From NCBI GenBank assembly GCA_037903475.1, contig JBAJFG010000149.1, positions 248,001-312,000 of the forward strand: 64,000 nucleotides of DNA, given 5' to 3'. Each line of letters starts with the position of its first letter. Positions within the stretch are counted from its first letter, which is position 1. Origin of the DNA: Ancylostoma caninum (taxonomy: Eukaryota; Nematoda; Chromadorea; Rhabditida; Ancylostomatidae). The position numbers and the translations under genes were made by a program. This document shows positions 1-10,900 of this stretch, piece by piece. The notes beneath the pieces were generated by a model. The model did no database searches. It saw only the letters and a list, made by a program, of their open reading frames with translations, and was not told the origin of the DNA.

Positions 1-1
1 C

Positions 2-100
2 AGTTCCAATGACGATGTTCTTCCGCGCTTATATTCTACAGAGCTTACACGCCCAAAGTGTATGGGATGCTTCCTGGTCCCTACTGAATACTTCGATTAG
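2..100 (+). CDS. Possible 3'-terminal exon of a gene lying left of the window (partial)
   Basis: An open frame runs from the window edge to a TAG at 98-100 and encodes about 32 residues (starting SSNDDVLPRL, ending LVPTEYFD). The composition is protein-like, with two cysteines in the stretch PKCMGCF. Because the frame is open at the edge it could be the last exon of an upstream gene. No domain is recognisable, no polyadenylation signal is obvious just downstream, and a 32-codon open frame can occur by chance. This is a weak call. Confidence 0.2.
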   Translation, partial: SSNDDVLPRLYSTELTRPKCMGCFLVPTEYFD

Positions 101-2619
101 AATGTAACGGATACGGGCTCAGATGATGTTCAGGCGAATTTCTACGATGGCTTTCGATTAGCTGGGAGTTGTTCACGGCTCTGAGAGTAGTTTGCTTTGA
201 ATATAAACATTTTGTGGTTCCGTTATCGTTAATCTGTAGTACTCTAAATAATGTGGCAAAAAAAACGACAAAAACTCTCAAATTCCTAGAGTGTTCCTAG
301 AAGTTGTAAGGAATCTTTTCCATACCAAACCACATTACCTAGACACTCCGTTACCGCTGGTATTTCTTAGAAATTTTTCGTTTTCCACGTGCAAAACACT
401 AGATAGTGTTGACATACCAAGCACAGCTCTGAAACGACAACCGAAACCATAAATAACGTGCTGAAGGAAAACATCGACAGCTCTCAATCATCTGCGAGAA
501 GTTCGATCCAAAGTCACTTTTGGTTAGACGTGCACCACACCAGAAAATCAGAACTGTCACAAATGCGGGTACGCCCCCGGGTGAAAAAGTCGCGATCAGA
601 ACTGAGAGGATGGAGAGATCTGGTATCGAAAGAATCTGACGGAAAAAAAAAGATACACGTAAGAAAACACTTGATGGATTAATTTCGTCAGTTGCTGTTG
701 GTGATTGCGCGTTTTCTGCGCGACGAAGCAAAAAAGAGCAGAAATAGACAGAACACAGATGAAGTAATACGAGTCAATTAACTTGAGTAATTTAGTTATT
801 CGAGATTTGCGTAATTATCTTTGTTCTATTGTTACTTCCACTTCTTTATCTTATCCATTCTTGCACTCGGAAGCCATAAATGATACTCTACCAAAAACTA
901 TCGATTCAGAATGGAGTTATGTATTCTTACTGAAATTGTTTGAAACCTTATTTTTGTTAGCTCCCTGAGCAGATCTGACAATCTTCTCCTGAAAAATAAA
1001 AATTCACCCACAAATACATATTTTTGGAAGAAATGGAAGCAGCAAATACAGAAACTGCTAACATCCATTCATGAGAATTTTCTCTTCCGTGAAAACAAGG
1101 TTTTAGAAAAAATTCTGGATCGTGATATTAAATCCATTACTAAAAACACACGTGATAGCAATTTCCAACCTTTTGCCTCTGATTTACAGCGAAACCATAC
1201 ATATTTGGTCTTGGGACTGTGAATGAATTTCTGGACAGATAATCTTATGGTGCCCACTATTATGTTATTAGGTTGTAACATAATTTTTCGCAGTTTTAAA
1301 TTTTCGACAAAAAAAAAGTTTCATAAAAAATTAAATAACAATAGATATCAGCCGGAGTATGCACCATAGCAGTCGCTGGTCTTTGACGTTTTTATTGCAG
1401 GAGCTCGATTCCGCTGCTCCAAAAATCCGTGAACTACAAGGCAAAAACCTGAGTCGGGCAGTGCTAGAGGTCACTGACATTGGCAGATCGCTTCTCGCAC
1501 ATTAGCCGTTCCGGTGGTCTGATAATTGGCGCTTGGTTAGAGATTGATTTGTGCTACAGAAGAGCTTAACTTAAAAATTTCCCGTTGGCTCTTTGCCTTT
1601 CTGGAGAGTTCAATCATCAAAATTGAGGTGTTTTTCGCACCGAGGTAAACTGGTGTGATTTCCACAGAGCGCGTGGAACTTGTTTCAAAATTTCACCCAT
1701 TAGTGTCCTCAAACTGTTGATAATTGTAGTCACGGTGGAGAAAATTCCGCTTCAATTTGCTCAAATTCCAGAGAGAAAAATGACATAATTAAGATTCCGC
1801 GTTACCAAGTTTGGTGTCTCCGCCTGATGCCCGTTCAAAATTTAAATGGGTGCGAAAGCATTAGGGAGAATAAGGATGGCCTCGAGACTACTATGTCCAA
1901 ATTTGGGAAGTTGTGGTAAAATTATTACTCGTGCATGTGCAATTACCGGATTTGCATTCCTGAAAGATTCACTCCAAAATTGATTACATTTCAAAACAAG
2001 ATTGAAAAATATGATTCACATTTCAGATTGTTCGCGAGATCATGCGCTTTGAAAACGTACAACTGCTACAAGCGTTCAAAATCCCTATTCAAAAACAGCG
2101 GAAACTTATGTCACAACCTAATAGATTGACGGGAAAATGTTTGTCACTAACTATACACTATCGTTCCCATTCTTGACGCACCTTGTTTGCGGACAATAAA
2201 TAGGAAAAACCAGCACTTTCTTGAGGAGGCGTTTATGCCTCTAACATCAACTCGTAAGACTGCTTTAGCGATTTTTCCACTCCACGAGAATGCAAAAACT
2301 AGAGACATTACCGATTTACGATCCCCCACTTTAACGTCACCTCTTCCTCACTTCGAATCAGCTGATCACATGGTTAGTAATTCGCTGTGACTACATAACG
2401 AACTAACTCCTCTCTCCGTACGTTATGTTGTCGCTGCCGACCAACGTGATCATAATTGGCTTAAATTCGGCACTTCTCGTCGTTGTCCGTACAACATTTC
2501 CTCGATTACATTCCTTACTTTCAAATCTGGTTTTTTTTTGCCTTAGAGAAAAAAAGGTTTCTGTTTATTTCCGTTCCACAGAGGAGTTTCATCTTTCCTC
2601 TCAGGAAATCTAAAAACCG
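101..2619. other. AT-rich non-coding stretch, nothing recognised
   Basis: Short open frames on both strands (up to about 110 codons) show no recognisable domain, no consistent splice chain and no codon-use signal. No terminal inverted repeats or tandem arrays were seen. Confidence 0.5.
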
Positions 2620-2850
2620 TGTTTTGCATCGGTATGCATGGGTTTTGCATGACTTTGAGAAAATCGTGGGTTTTTCGCGGGTTTTGCATGGGATTTGCAT
2701 CGGATTTGGAGACGCATGGGTTCTGAATGGGTATGCATGGGTTTTGCATCGATTTAAGCAATGCTGAAAATTATTGATTGATAAAACCGGGTTTTGCACC
2801 GGATTAAACCGGGATTTGCGTGTATGGGTTTTGCATCGATTTGTGAAGAA
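2620..2850 (+). repeat. Minisatellite of GGGTTTTGCATG-type units (array 1)
   Basis: Degenerate tandem units of about 12-20 nt built around gggttttgcatgg, gggatttgcatcgg and similar words fill this stretch. The same words occur in reverse-complement orientation at about 3205-3280 and again near 3285-3390, so the two arrays can pair into a long imperfect stem. Open frames with repeated CKTHA or NPCIP-like residues are by-products of the array. Confidence 0.75.
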
Positions 2851-3204
2851 ACGGTTATTTAGATTTTTCATTCATTATTTCCATGTTTTTCACAATCAGA
2901 GTGCTTTATGTATGATAAAAATTTACTCATTGCGATCTCCATAATTATGCCAAAAATTTGCAGGTTTCTCCGAAATATGAAATTATTGCATTTTAACATA
3001 GAGAACATTCATCAGCTTAATGTACGATGCACCTCAGTCGGAGATCCAGCAGAAGTTGGCCCGGTCAAAAATGAGCTGAGAGAGGAGTTATAAGTGCGCA
3101 ATTCGGTGAAGTTGCAAGGTGTGCGACGACAGCGCAGTATTTTTGTTCTTGCGGTTCCCGTGCCCCCCTCCCCCACTCCAGGACGCGAACTGGTCATTAC
3201 AAAC

Positions 3205-3390
3205 CCATGCAAAACCCACGTTACCTCATGCAAAACTAATGCAGAACCCATGCAAAACCCGGTTCTCAAACCGTGTTCTGCATGGGATTTGTATGGGATC
3301 TGCATGAGTGTGCATGACTTATTCGTGAGATTTGCATCTTTCAATCCGATACAGAACACGGTTTTATCCCATGCAAAACACGGTTTCTAG
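3205..3390 (-). repeat. Minisatellite of CCCATGCAAAAC-type units (array 2, inverted relative to array 1)
   Basis: Units such as cccatgcaaaacccacg and cccatgcaaaacccgg are the reverse complement of the units at 2620-2850. At about 3283 the orientation flips back to catgggatttg, so array 2 is itself a small internal palindrome. About 350 nt of non-repetitive sequence separate the two arrays. Confidence 0.7.
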
Positions 3391-4615
3391 ATCTCCTGAG
3401 CTCTGGAGCTGGGGAAAAGTAATAAGGAAATCAGGGTATTGTTCTTTGGAATATTTGTTATTGTTGTGAGTCCTGTGGTCTAAATGCTGCACCAAAACCG
3501 AAGAGCCCATGAGAACGGAAGCAGATCAAAAGCGTTAAGCCGAACTTGGAAATATCGGAATTTACATCTCTTTAAAAGCAGTTTACCTTTGTGTATTACC
3601 ATGCCTCTCCTGTTTTGATTTGGATATAACAAAATTGCTGCGATTCTACGTACTTCAATAGTGAGAAACCTTTGCTAGTCTTCGTTTGCTCTAGAAAAGC
3701 TGCCAATTTTTCCATAAGGGCTATATCGGAAAGAGACAGGACTTGCTCTGCTCATTCCTGAGAAAAGCCACTCTTCTCAATTTCTACCTAGATTGGTAGA
3801 TATTTTCTACCTCCATCTAAGGATAGATTTTTCAGATTCCGCTTGTAATTCTTACTTGTAAAACTTGTAAGTGCTCCCCTTTTGTTTTTAAAGATTCAAT
3901 TATTACACAATTTATCTTACACATATCTACAGTTTGACCAAAAAACTGTCAGATTGTGCTGCTAAATTAGTGTCAAATAGGTTACGCTACTCTTCTCACG
4001 CCGCAACATAGTGCTACATTCTAGAATTTTAATTATTACATGGTGGAAAGGGCCGAGCGACTTAGAATGGCGATTGGTCAGTTCACACATCTAGCTAATC
4101 ACAGAGCTCGATCGTGATGCTCTTTCCAGGTATAACGCTTCACTCGCCCAATTTTTTGTGATGGACTGTATATCATGACTGTAAATCTATAGCTGTATTT
4201 TGATATATCATCCAGCAAAATTCCCGATAATTCCCTCAGGCAATTTTTCAAAAACCAAGGAAAATTGTGGAGAACTGAGAATTAGCATAGTTGGTGGAGT
4301 ACTAAACACATGTGAACTTCCTCACTAAATTTCCCCACAGACTTTCCTCTCCAATGTAAGAGCAGCAGAAAACCATCACATGGAGGGAAATTCATTGTTC
4401 TTTGAAATGATCTTATGAGAATATGAATCAAGCGCTATGACAACATAGGATGATATGTTGATGTAATGGCAACATATGAAGAGAAAAAGTGCAACAACAG
4501 CGTTTGTCGATTCTCTCAAAATGTTGTTCCTGTCCAATTGACCCTATAATGTTGGAAAATTTCATCAACTAACTTCCATGAACCCAGTGGCAGCGAGCCT
4601 GCCTGCATTTTTGGG
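3391..4615. other. Non-coding stretch upstream of the transporter gene
   Basis: AT-rich, with no convincing open frame, splice chain or repeat. It may hold part of the promoter of the downstream OATP gene, but no specific element can be assigned. Confidence 0.4.
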
Positions 4616-4856
4616 CAATTTATACTAGCTGCGTGCGTCAGTCGCGCATCAGTCGCACGCATCCATTTACAAGGGATTTCCCGTGAAGACCGGTCAACAC
4701 GGCATGTAGATCCTCAATGGAAAGAACGCGCGGCCGCCGTCAGGCCGTAAACGCGTGCGTCTGAGCTGCGACTGCGATGCGACTGCTATGCGGCTGGGCC
4801 CTATTCTTCATCATATAGACGCATGCGCGTAGGTCGCACGCATCCAGTATAAATTG
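4616..4856. mobile_element. GC-rich MITE-like element with terminal inverted repeats (family R1, copy 1)
   Basis: Left end caatttatactagctgcgtg and right end (reverse complement) caatttatactggatgcgtg form imperfect terminal inverted repeats. The interior is rich in gcgtgcgtc and gctgcgactg words. Related sequence recurs near 24830-24942 and 28715-28942. It is non-coding and lies about 70 nt upstream of the OATP start codon, so it may affect that promoter or its transcript start. Confidence 0.65.
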
Positions 4857-4908
4857 TCCTTCTAACTGAAATTCCTGTGTTTCTAAGAAACTCCCCTCCA
4901 CCATGTGT

Positions 4909-4919
4909 TTGTTTTCCAG
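4909..4919 (+). promoter_or_regulatory. Splice acceptor (possible spliced-leader trans-splice site) just before the OATP start
   Basis: A strong nematode acceptor (gtttgttttccag, AG at 4918-4919) lies six nucleotides before the ATG at 4926. No coding exon is visible upstream, so either a 5'-UTR intron ends here or the transcript receives a spliced leader at this site. The very short leader is typical of trans-spliced nematode mRNAs. The sequence alone cannot decide between the two. Confidence 0.6.
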
Positions 4920-4925
4920 GCCTCA

Positions 4926-7900
4926 ATGGAACGGTACGATACGGGCAATTTCGAGGCATCGGACGAGGAACTCAAGGACAAAAGTGATGATGGCGATGAA
5001 AAGTTGTTGTGTGGCTACGGCAGGTGAGCAAGCACTTCATATAGAATTTTCTCCGACCAAAGTCGAAACGAAGCTCCCTTCGGAAAGGCGTAATTTTACG
5101 AAGTTCCCTACGAATACCAAAGCAATAGAACTATCCTAAAAGTCGCTGCAAAAGGACAGCAAAAAATTGCCGTGTCTTGTCTTCTGACTGTGCGGGGGTT
5201 CTATGGGAAGGCTTTCTTATCTAGATGGCTGAATTGATGTGAATTACAACTTCTCGGACTCTTGACCATTTCACGGAGCCCATCTTGTGTGCGGGAACAC
5301 CATTACTGGGCCCTGACCAATTCCACGGCTTGCTCTGCAATCGCCGACAAGGCGCCTCCTTAAGGAACGAAAATAAAAAAAAAACCTGTCTATGATTGGC
5401 TTACAAAGGATTTTTTGAGACGTGACTTGAATGAAGAAGGAATGAAGTTTAGAGCCGGACAACGTGATTATTTTTTGCCTTATAAATGACAAACATCAGT
5501 CGAAGGTAGCGCTGCCGAAGCGAAATGTCGTCTGCCGATGATATTCCTTCTCCCAGTAAGGATGAATCCTGGTAAGCAGGAGAACAAATAATTTTTGACG
5601 CCCTCCGTGAAGAAAAGTGCTACTTTTCTATACTGAATTGTGCTTTTAACAGATTTTCCACCATACGCATCAATTGCAATCGATTTTTCGAGATTTTTCT
5701 CTGGTTTTTATAACTCATTTCATTCCTTCTCCCTAACATGGCTCAAGTTTTTACTACATAGCTTTTTTTTGCAAAGCTTCCGTATTTTCAAATATTGCCA
5801 TACTTGTGATATGTAATTTCCAGCTGTACCCCCGCATGGCTGCAACGGTTTCACAACGCGAAATGCCTACTTATAATGCTTGGTATTTGTGCTTTTATTC
5901 AGGTGGGAACTTACTTCCAGAATTCTTAGTTCCTTCCAAAAATCTCTATACCGTTTTCAGAGTTTCGTAGTAAACGCAATTTTTCCCGTTGGGTTATCCA
6001 CATTGGAGAAGAGATTCAAAATGACCAGGTTTGTCTTTGCAAATTCTGTGTTATACGTTATCGCCAACCTGCCCAGATTCAAAAGATGTTGGTCCCAAAG
6101 CTCCTGCAAATTCATTTGTATTAGAAACATTGTTTTGACGTAGGAAAATTTGGAATTTTTTCCCTAAGGAAGTCTTCAACACCGTGACTAAGCTGGAATC
6201 AAGACGCGCTATTTTCTTCCTCAGCCTCAAAAACATGTATAGACCCCAGTGGTGCAGGGTCTGCATGCATCATTGAGGTTACATATGGTAGACGTGTTGA
6301 CGCCCTGTTAGTTATGGGTAGGCTCTGTGGTGCTATCATGTTTACCCTGGGTAATCTCAATGATGCATACGGCCCCAGATCGACTTGTACGCACCGCACG
6401 GTCTGCGTATGATCACTCCGACCATCTGCGCATCTCCACAATCTATTGATATCTTAGTTCTAATTCGACCAATCGTGGGGCGCGCACATGCGGGTCCAGA
6501 TCATTACATTCCTCTATATGTGCTCATTCTTATACAACCACTAGTCAAAGCGCCTATGTAAATTTTTATAGGGATCTTAGACCTTGGATTCTTAGACATC
6601 ACAAGTTCGTCGACTAGTCTTGAACATTTCTTCTATCACAGGACCTCATTTTCATTTTCTCAGTACCAGTAATCTTCCAATTTCAGTACACACACAGGAA
6701 TCATCTCTAGTTGGTATGACTTCGCTGTACTTCTTGTTGTATTTCCAGTGTGCCATTGGGGAAATAGCGGTGAGTTTTAATTCCAACTTAATTTTGTAAC
6801 AGCTTAGGCTAGCGTGGAAGGGTACTAAATTGAAATTTATTGAAAGAAATGACAGTATTTGTAGGCAAACCATTATGGTTTTCAAATCATGTATTCGATA
6901 GGTAAATTCTGGTGATTCTGCAACGGCAGCTCCTGCCTGGATTTTTTTATGAAGAATGGAAGGAAGGCAGTGGAAAATGAGTGAAATTCAATGGGAATTT
7001 AAACTTGAACAATCGCACTTACCCAAGAGCACAGCGCTCACGTGGAATTTATCCAGAAATTGGCATAGTTTTGCGAGATGAACGGCCTTCGCATCAACTG
7101 CTGCTGAAGCTCCCTTCCTCAGTGCAGCAATTGAAGAAGGATGGTAGCAGTTGAGGCGAGGATGACAACAGATAGAGGGAGATGCCCACAAGTGGTGATC
7201 TTGAAGTTCTGGTTGCATTTCTGCTGCACAATTTTCAGAGTTAATGATCCCTTCATTTTCTGTTTACGCCCTAACATCAACAAAGTTTTGTAAAACATCT
7301 GCAGTAATTTTTTGTTATTGAACCTCCCGAAAAAATATTTTACCCCAAGTTGCACGATTCTGCACGATATACCCACGATTTTATCAGGAATTTTGATTTT
7401 CCCGGAAACGTATAGAATATGTATAAATGAAAATAGGACCACAAGATAAACTGAATTAAAAAAATCTGTTGAACAGGCATTCATCGAATAACTTCCCTAG
7501 AAATCCCAACAGAAACACTGAAAGCGCGGATTCACACTCGATTCTTTTTTTTAATCTTTATCTCCTTCTAGATCTCTATGAAACACTGGAACACACAAAC
7601 GATACGAATAGTTATACTTTTCACTGACACAATCCCAATATTCCAGGACATAAAGGACAGTGGATCGGATGGGGCGGAGTGGTTATGGCCCTCGGCTCGC
7701 TGGTCTGCGCCATGCCGCATTGGCTCATCAGCCCGTACAAGCCGGAGCATTCCGAATTCAACACGACCGACTTCGGGCAATGCACCTATAGGTGAGATTC
7801 ACCAAGATACTAGAGCCTAAGACTGCCGCTACACTCCACGTGGAGTATGGCACCCTGCGTGCCCGTAACCAATGACATTGATTTCGGTATCTATCGATTT

Positions 7901-10900
7901 TGGGCGAGGCATCGCCGGCGTCGCTATTGCGAGCCACCAATAATCGATACACATTGAAATCGATGTAACCTGGGCGACCACAAACTTTGGTCCTCAATCC
8001 ACATGCATTATAAAGGAATCTAGAGAAAGAATATGTAATTTCCCCTGAGAGCCTGTTCTTTTAACTTTTCATACATTCCAGGGATCTCGAACCGGAACAT
8101 TGTGACAAAGCGTCGATCTCATCCTATTTAAATCCATATTTCTTGCTTTTCGTCCTCGGTCAAACACTACATGGAGTCGGATCGACGCCATTGTTCTCTA
8201 TTGGAACCACCTTCATCGATGAAAACGTTTCACAAAAGGCTTCTCCTGTGTACTTGGGTGAGCTTCACAGTTTCTATCCCGAGGATTCACCTTGTAAGCG
8301 GGTTTTATCTTATGAAAATAATTGTTGGAATGTTAAGCATTTTTTCGATTTTTTCCGATGAACTCAGAGAAGCTCCGGCAGAACAACAAAAAAACCACGG
8401 TGACCGAGCAGAAAAATTAGCACGGTACTTCCTGCACTGTTCTTTTGGACATATGCAGGCTACAAATCCATGGCCCAGATACATAATTGAGTTTATCCAT
8501 GACAAACTTGTTGTCACTTAAAATTACCCTTAACTTGGCATCCGTCAACATGCTTACCATACTTGACGTTGTCTATACTCAGCTGCTACCGAAGAGTATC
8601 AGATTACCCACTGTTCCAATGATGCATCTATCCAGACCCATTTCAACTTTTGGATGGGTAACATTCATTGTTAGTCACTGAAACCCTGCAAAATGTACTC
8701 GCATTTCCCCTTCAAATTGGCTTTAATTTCACAACAAAATATAAAACACTAGAAATCTTTTAAAGTAGTAATTACAAGAATTCTAGGATATTCTTTTCCG
8801 TGCATTATACAGGTATATTATAGAGGTAGTGTGCAGGTATAGATACCATGTATTACCAGGTTATCATCTAATTGAGAAACTGCATGAATTTCCCCAAGTA
8901 AGCCGTTTAAATATTGTAAAATAATTGATTTTTTTCAGCAATACATGCTGTTTTAACATCATTCGGCCCCGTCATTGGAGTATTCACCGGTGGCTTCTTG
9001 TTGAACCTCTACGATGATTTTGACCGAGTAGATCAGTGAGTTTCGAGTCCTGGTACTAACAATACTAATCTTTTTCACTTTCAAAACTTCTTTTTTACTT
9101 TTCAAAATTATTCCACTTAAATTTAACTAAAAGCAATTGTATGAAGAAGGAAAATTTCTAATACGATCTCCAGGTGAGGACTTCCCAAGAAATCCCCAAT
9201 TTTAGCCCTCCAATCGCTCGTAACGACCCTCGCTGGATAGGAGCATGGTGGGTCGGCTTCCTGGCTTCCGCAATCGCCGCACTTGTGATCGCCTTCCCCA
9301 TACTGGCATTTGCACGAGAGCTTCCTGAAGCCAAACGACATCGAGCAAAAGACGTCAATCAAGTAGGCGATACATGATATTCGCCGTTTTGAGGGCCAAT
9401 CCGACTGCTCCAGGGTTAAATCTGTTTTCTCAGGTCCACGCTGTCAATGGCGACGTCAACGAAAAAGCACCGAAAGAGGCGAAACAGCTGCCCATTGTGG
9501 TTTTGGTGAGTCACGCCCAATTTCACGCTAGGTCAGCAACAAGTAAAATTCCGGATTGTTCCAGAAAATCTGCCGAAACCCGACGTTCATCGTGTGCATA
9601 GTGATCGGCATCTTTGAGTCAATTATCATCAATGGATTTGCAGCCTTCATGCCAAAAATCCTCGAGACCCTACTCAGTACTACTCCTATCCTTGCTTCTT
9701 ATCTGTCTTGTAAGTTCACTTCTTGTTGCTGTCGTTGAGTAGAGCACTACTATACTCCACATCGAGTAAAGCACAGCGCGTCGCTGCCCACTTTGTGATA
9801 TCGAATTTGATGCGTATTGATTACCTGGTAGCTGCAGTAACGTTCGAATTTCTAGGAACCTCCGAATTTTCGAATATTCAAGTTTTCGAATTTTTGCGAA
9901 CCATGCAATTTTCAAATATAGGAGGAGATTCGAACTTTCGAATTTTTCGAACCCACCGAATTTTCGAATTCCTGGAGATCCCCGAACTTTCGGATTTTCG
10001 CGAACCACCGAATTTTCGTATGTTCGAACTTTTGAATACTCGAATGTTCGGATATTCATTCAAATAACATTCCATTTTGTAAAAACATTTTGTACCCACG
10101 CATGTAGGCGAGCAATGCGATATGTTTCCCAATCACGACGAGTATGAAACTTTTCGGGTAGTAAGTTTCATTTGTCGTTTTGGAATTTCTCACAACTTCC
10201 TTATGAATGGAAGCTTGTGTTGCTTTGGAGTTGATCCCTTATCGGTTTTAAAATTGCAACTGGTTAAAATTCCTATGCTTAAGAACGCCCATCTCTTTTG
10301 AGGTCTGAAACCATCATTAAAAGATCGTGAAGTGGATGAAACCCTTCGTCCGTGAAAAGGTTTTCTGTTTGATACATATCTCTGTATTGTATTTCAACAA
10401 AAAAAAAGCCGTAGTAGAGAATGTAGGGGTATTGACGCGGTAAAAATAATCAGCGATAGTGATATCAAAAGAACACTGCGTGTTACCCCGTTCCTCATTG
10501 TGGACTGCATGCTTGTGCGTTGAATGTCAAAACCAGCAGAACTTCTATAACAAGAAGTCGAAGCATGTTTGGGCGGAATAGATAATAAGAGGATCTCAAG
10601 ATTTTGTGTGGACTTTGAATTCCATAACTGACCGTTATGTACTTAGAGTTTCATCGAAGCAGTAGTTCCTAGAAAATACTTGCACAGATTAGAGTGCGGA
10701 CACATTTATTATTTTGCTTTCTGTAATTCTATACTTGTTTGAAGGTAAATGAATAAATGTGACTCGGATTTTTCGTGCAAAAATTCGAAGATTCAAAACC
10801 AGTAACGAAAAATAAGATTTTACAAGTTCTTGATCAATTGCTAAGTGGAGGTGCTTACAAAAGGAATCCACATTAAACTTTTGGACAACATAGAAAAGTA

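Noticed and set aside
2483..2871. Long open frames on both strands (94-116 codons) with repeated CKTHA or WVLHGYA-like residues
   Set aside because: They are translations of the GCATGGGTTTT minisatellite, open on both strands, with no splice or start context.
8143..8361. Alternative start within OATP exon 6
   Set aside because: The reading frame is the middle of a conserved transmembrane region (LFVLGQTLHGVGSTP), not a gene start.
9175..9205. Alternative acceptor for OATP exon 8 at the ccag ending 9174
   Set aside because: Using it gives an immediate in-frame stop; the ttttag acceptor at 9205 restores the family sequence DPRWIGAWWVGFL.
9670..10132. Several 80-129 codon frames rich in KFE and RIFE residues
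   Set aside because: They come from the TTCGAA minisatellite inside an OATP intron; true exons lie on either side with matching phases.
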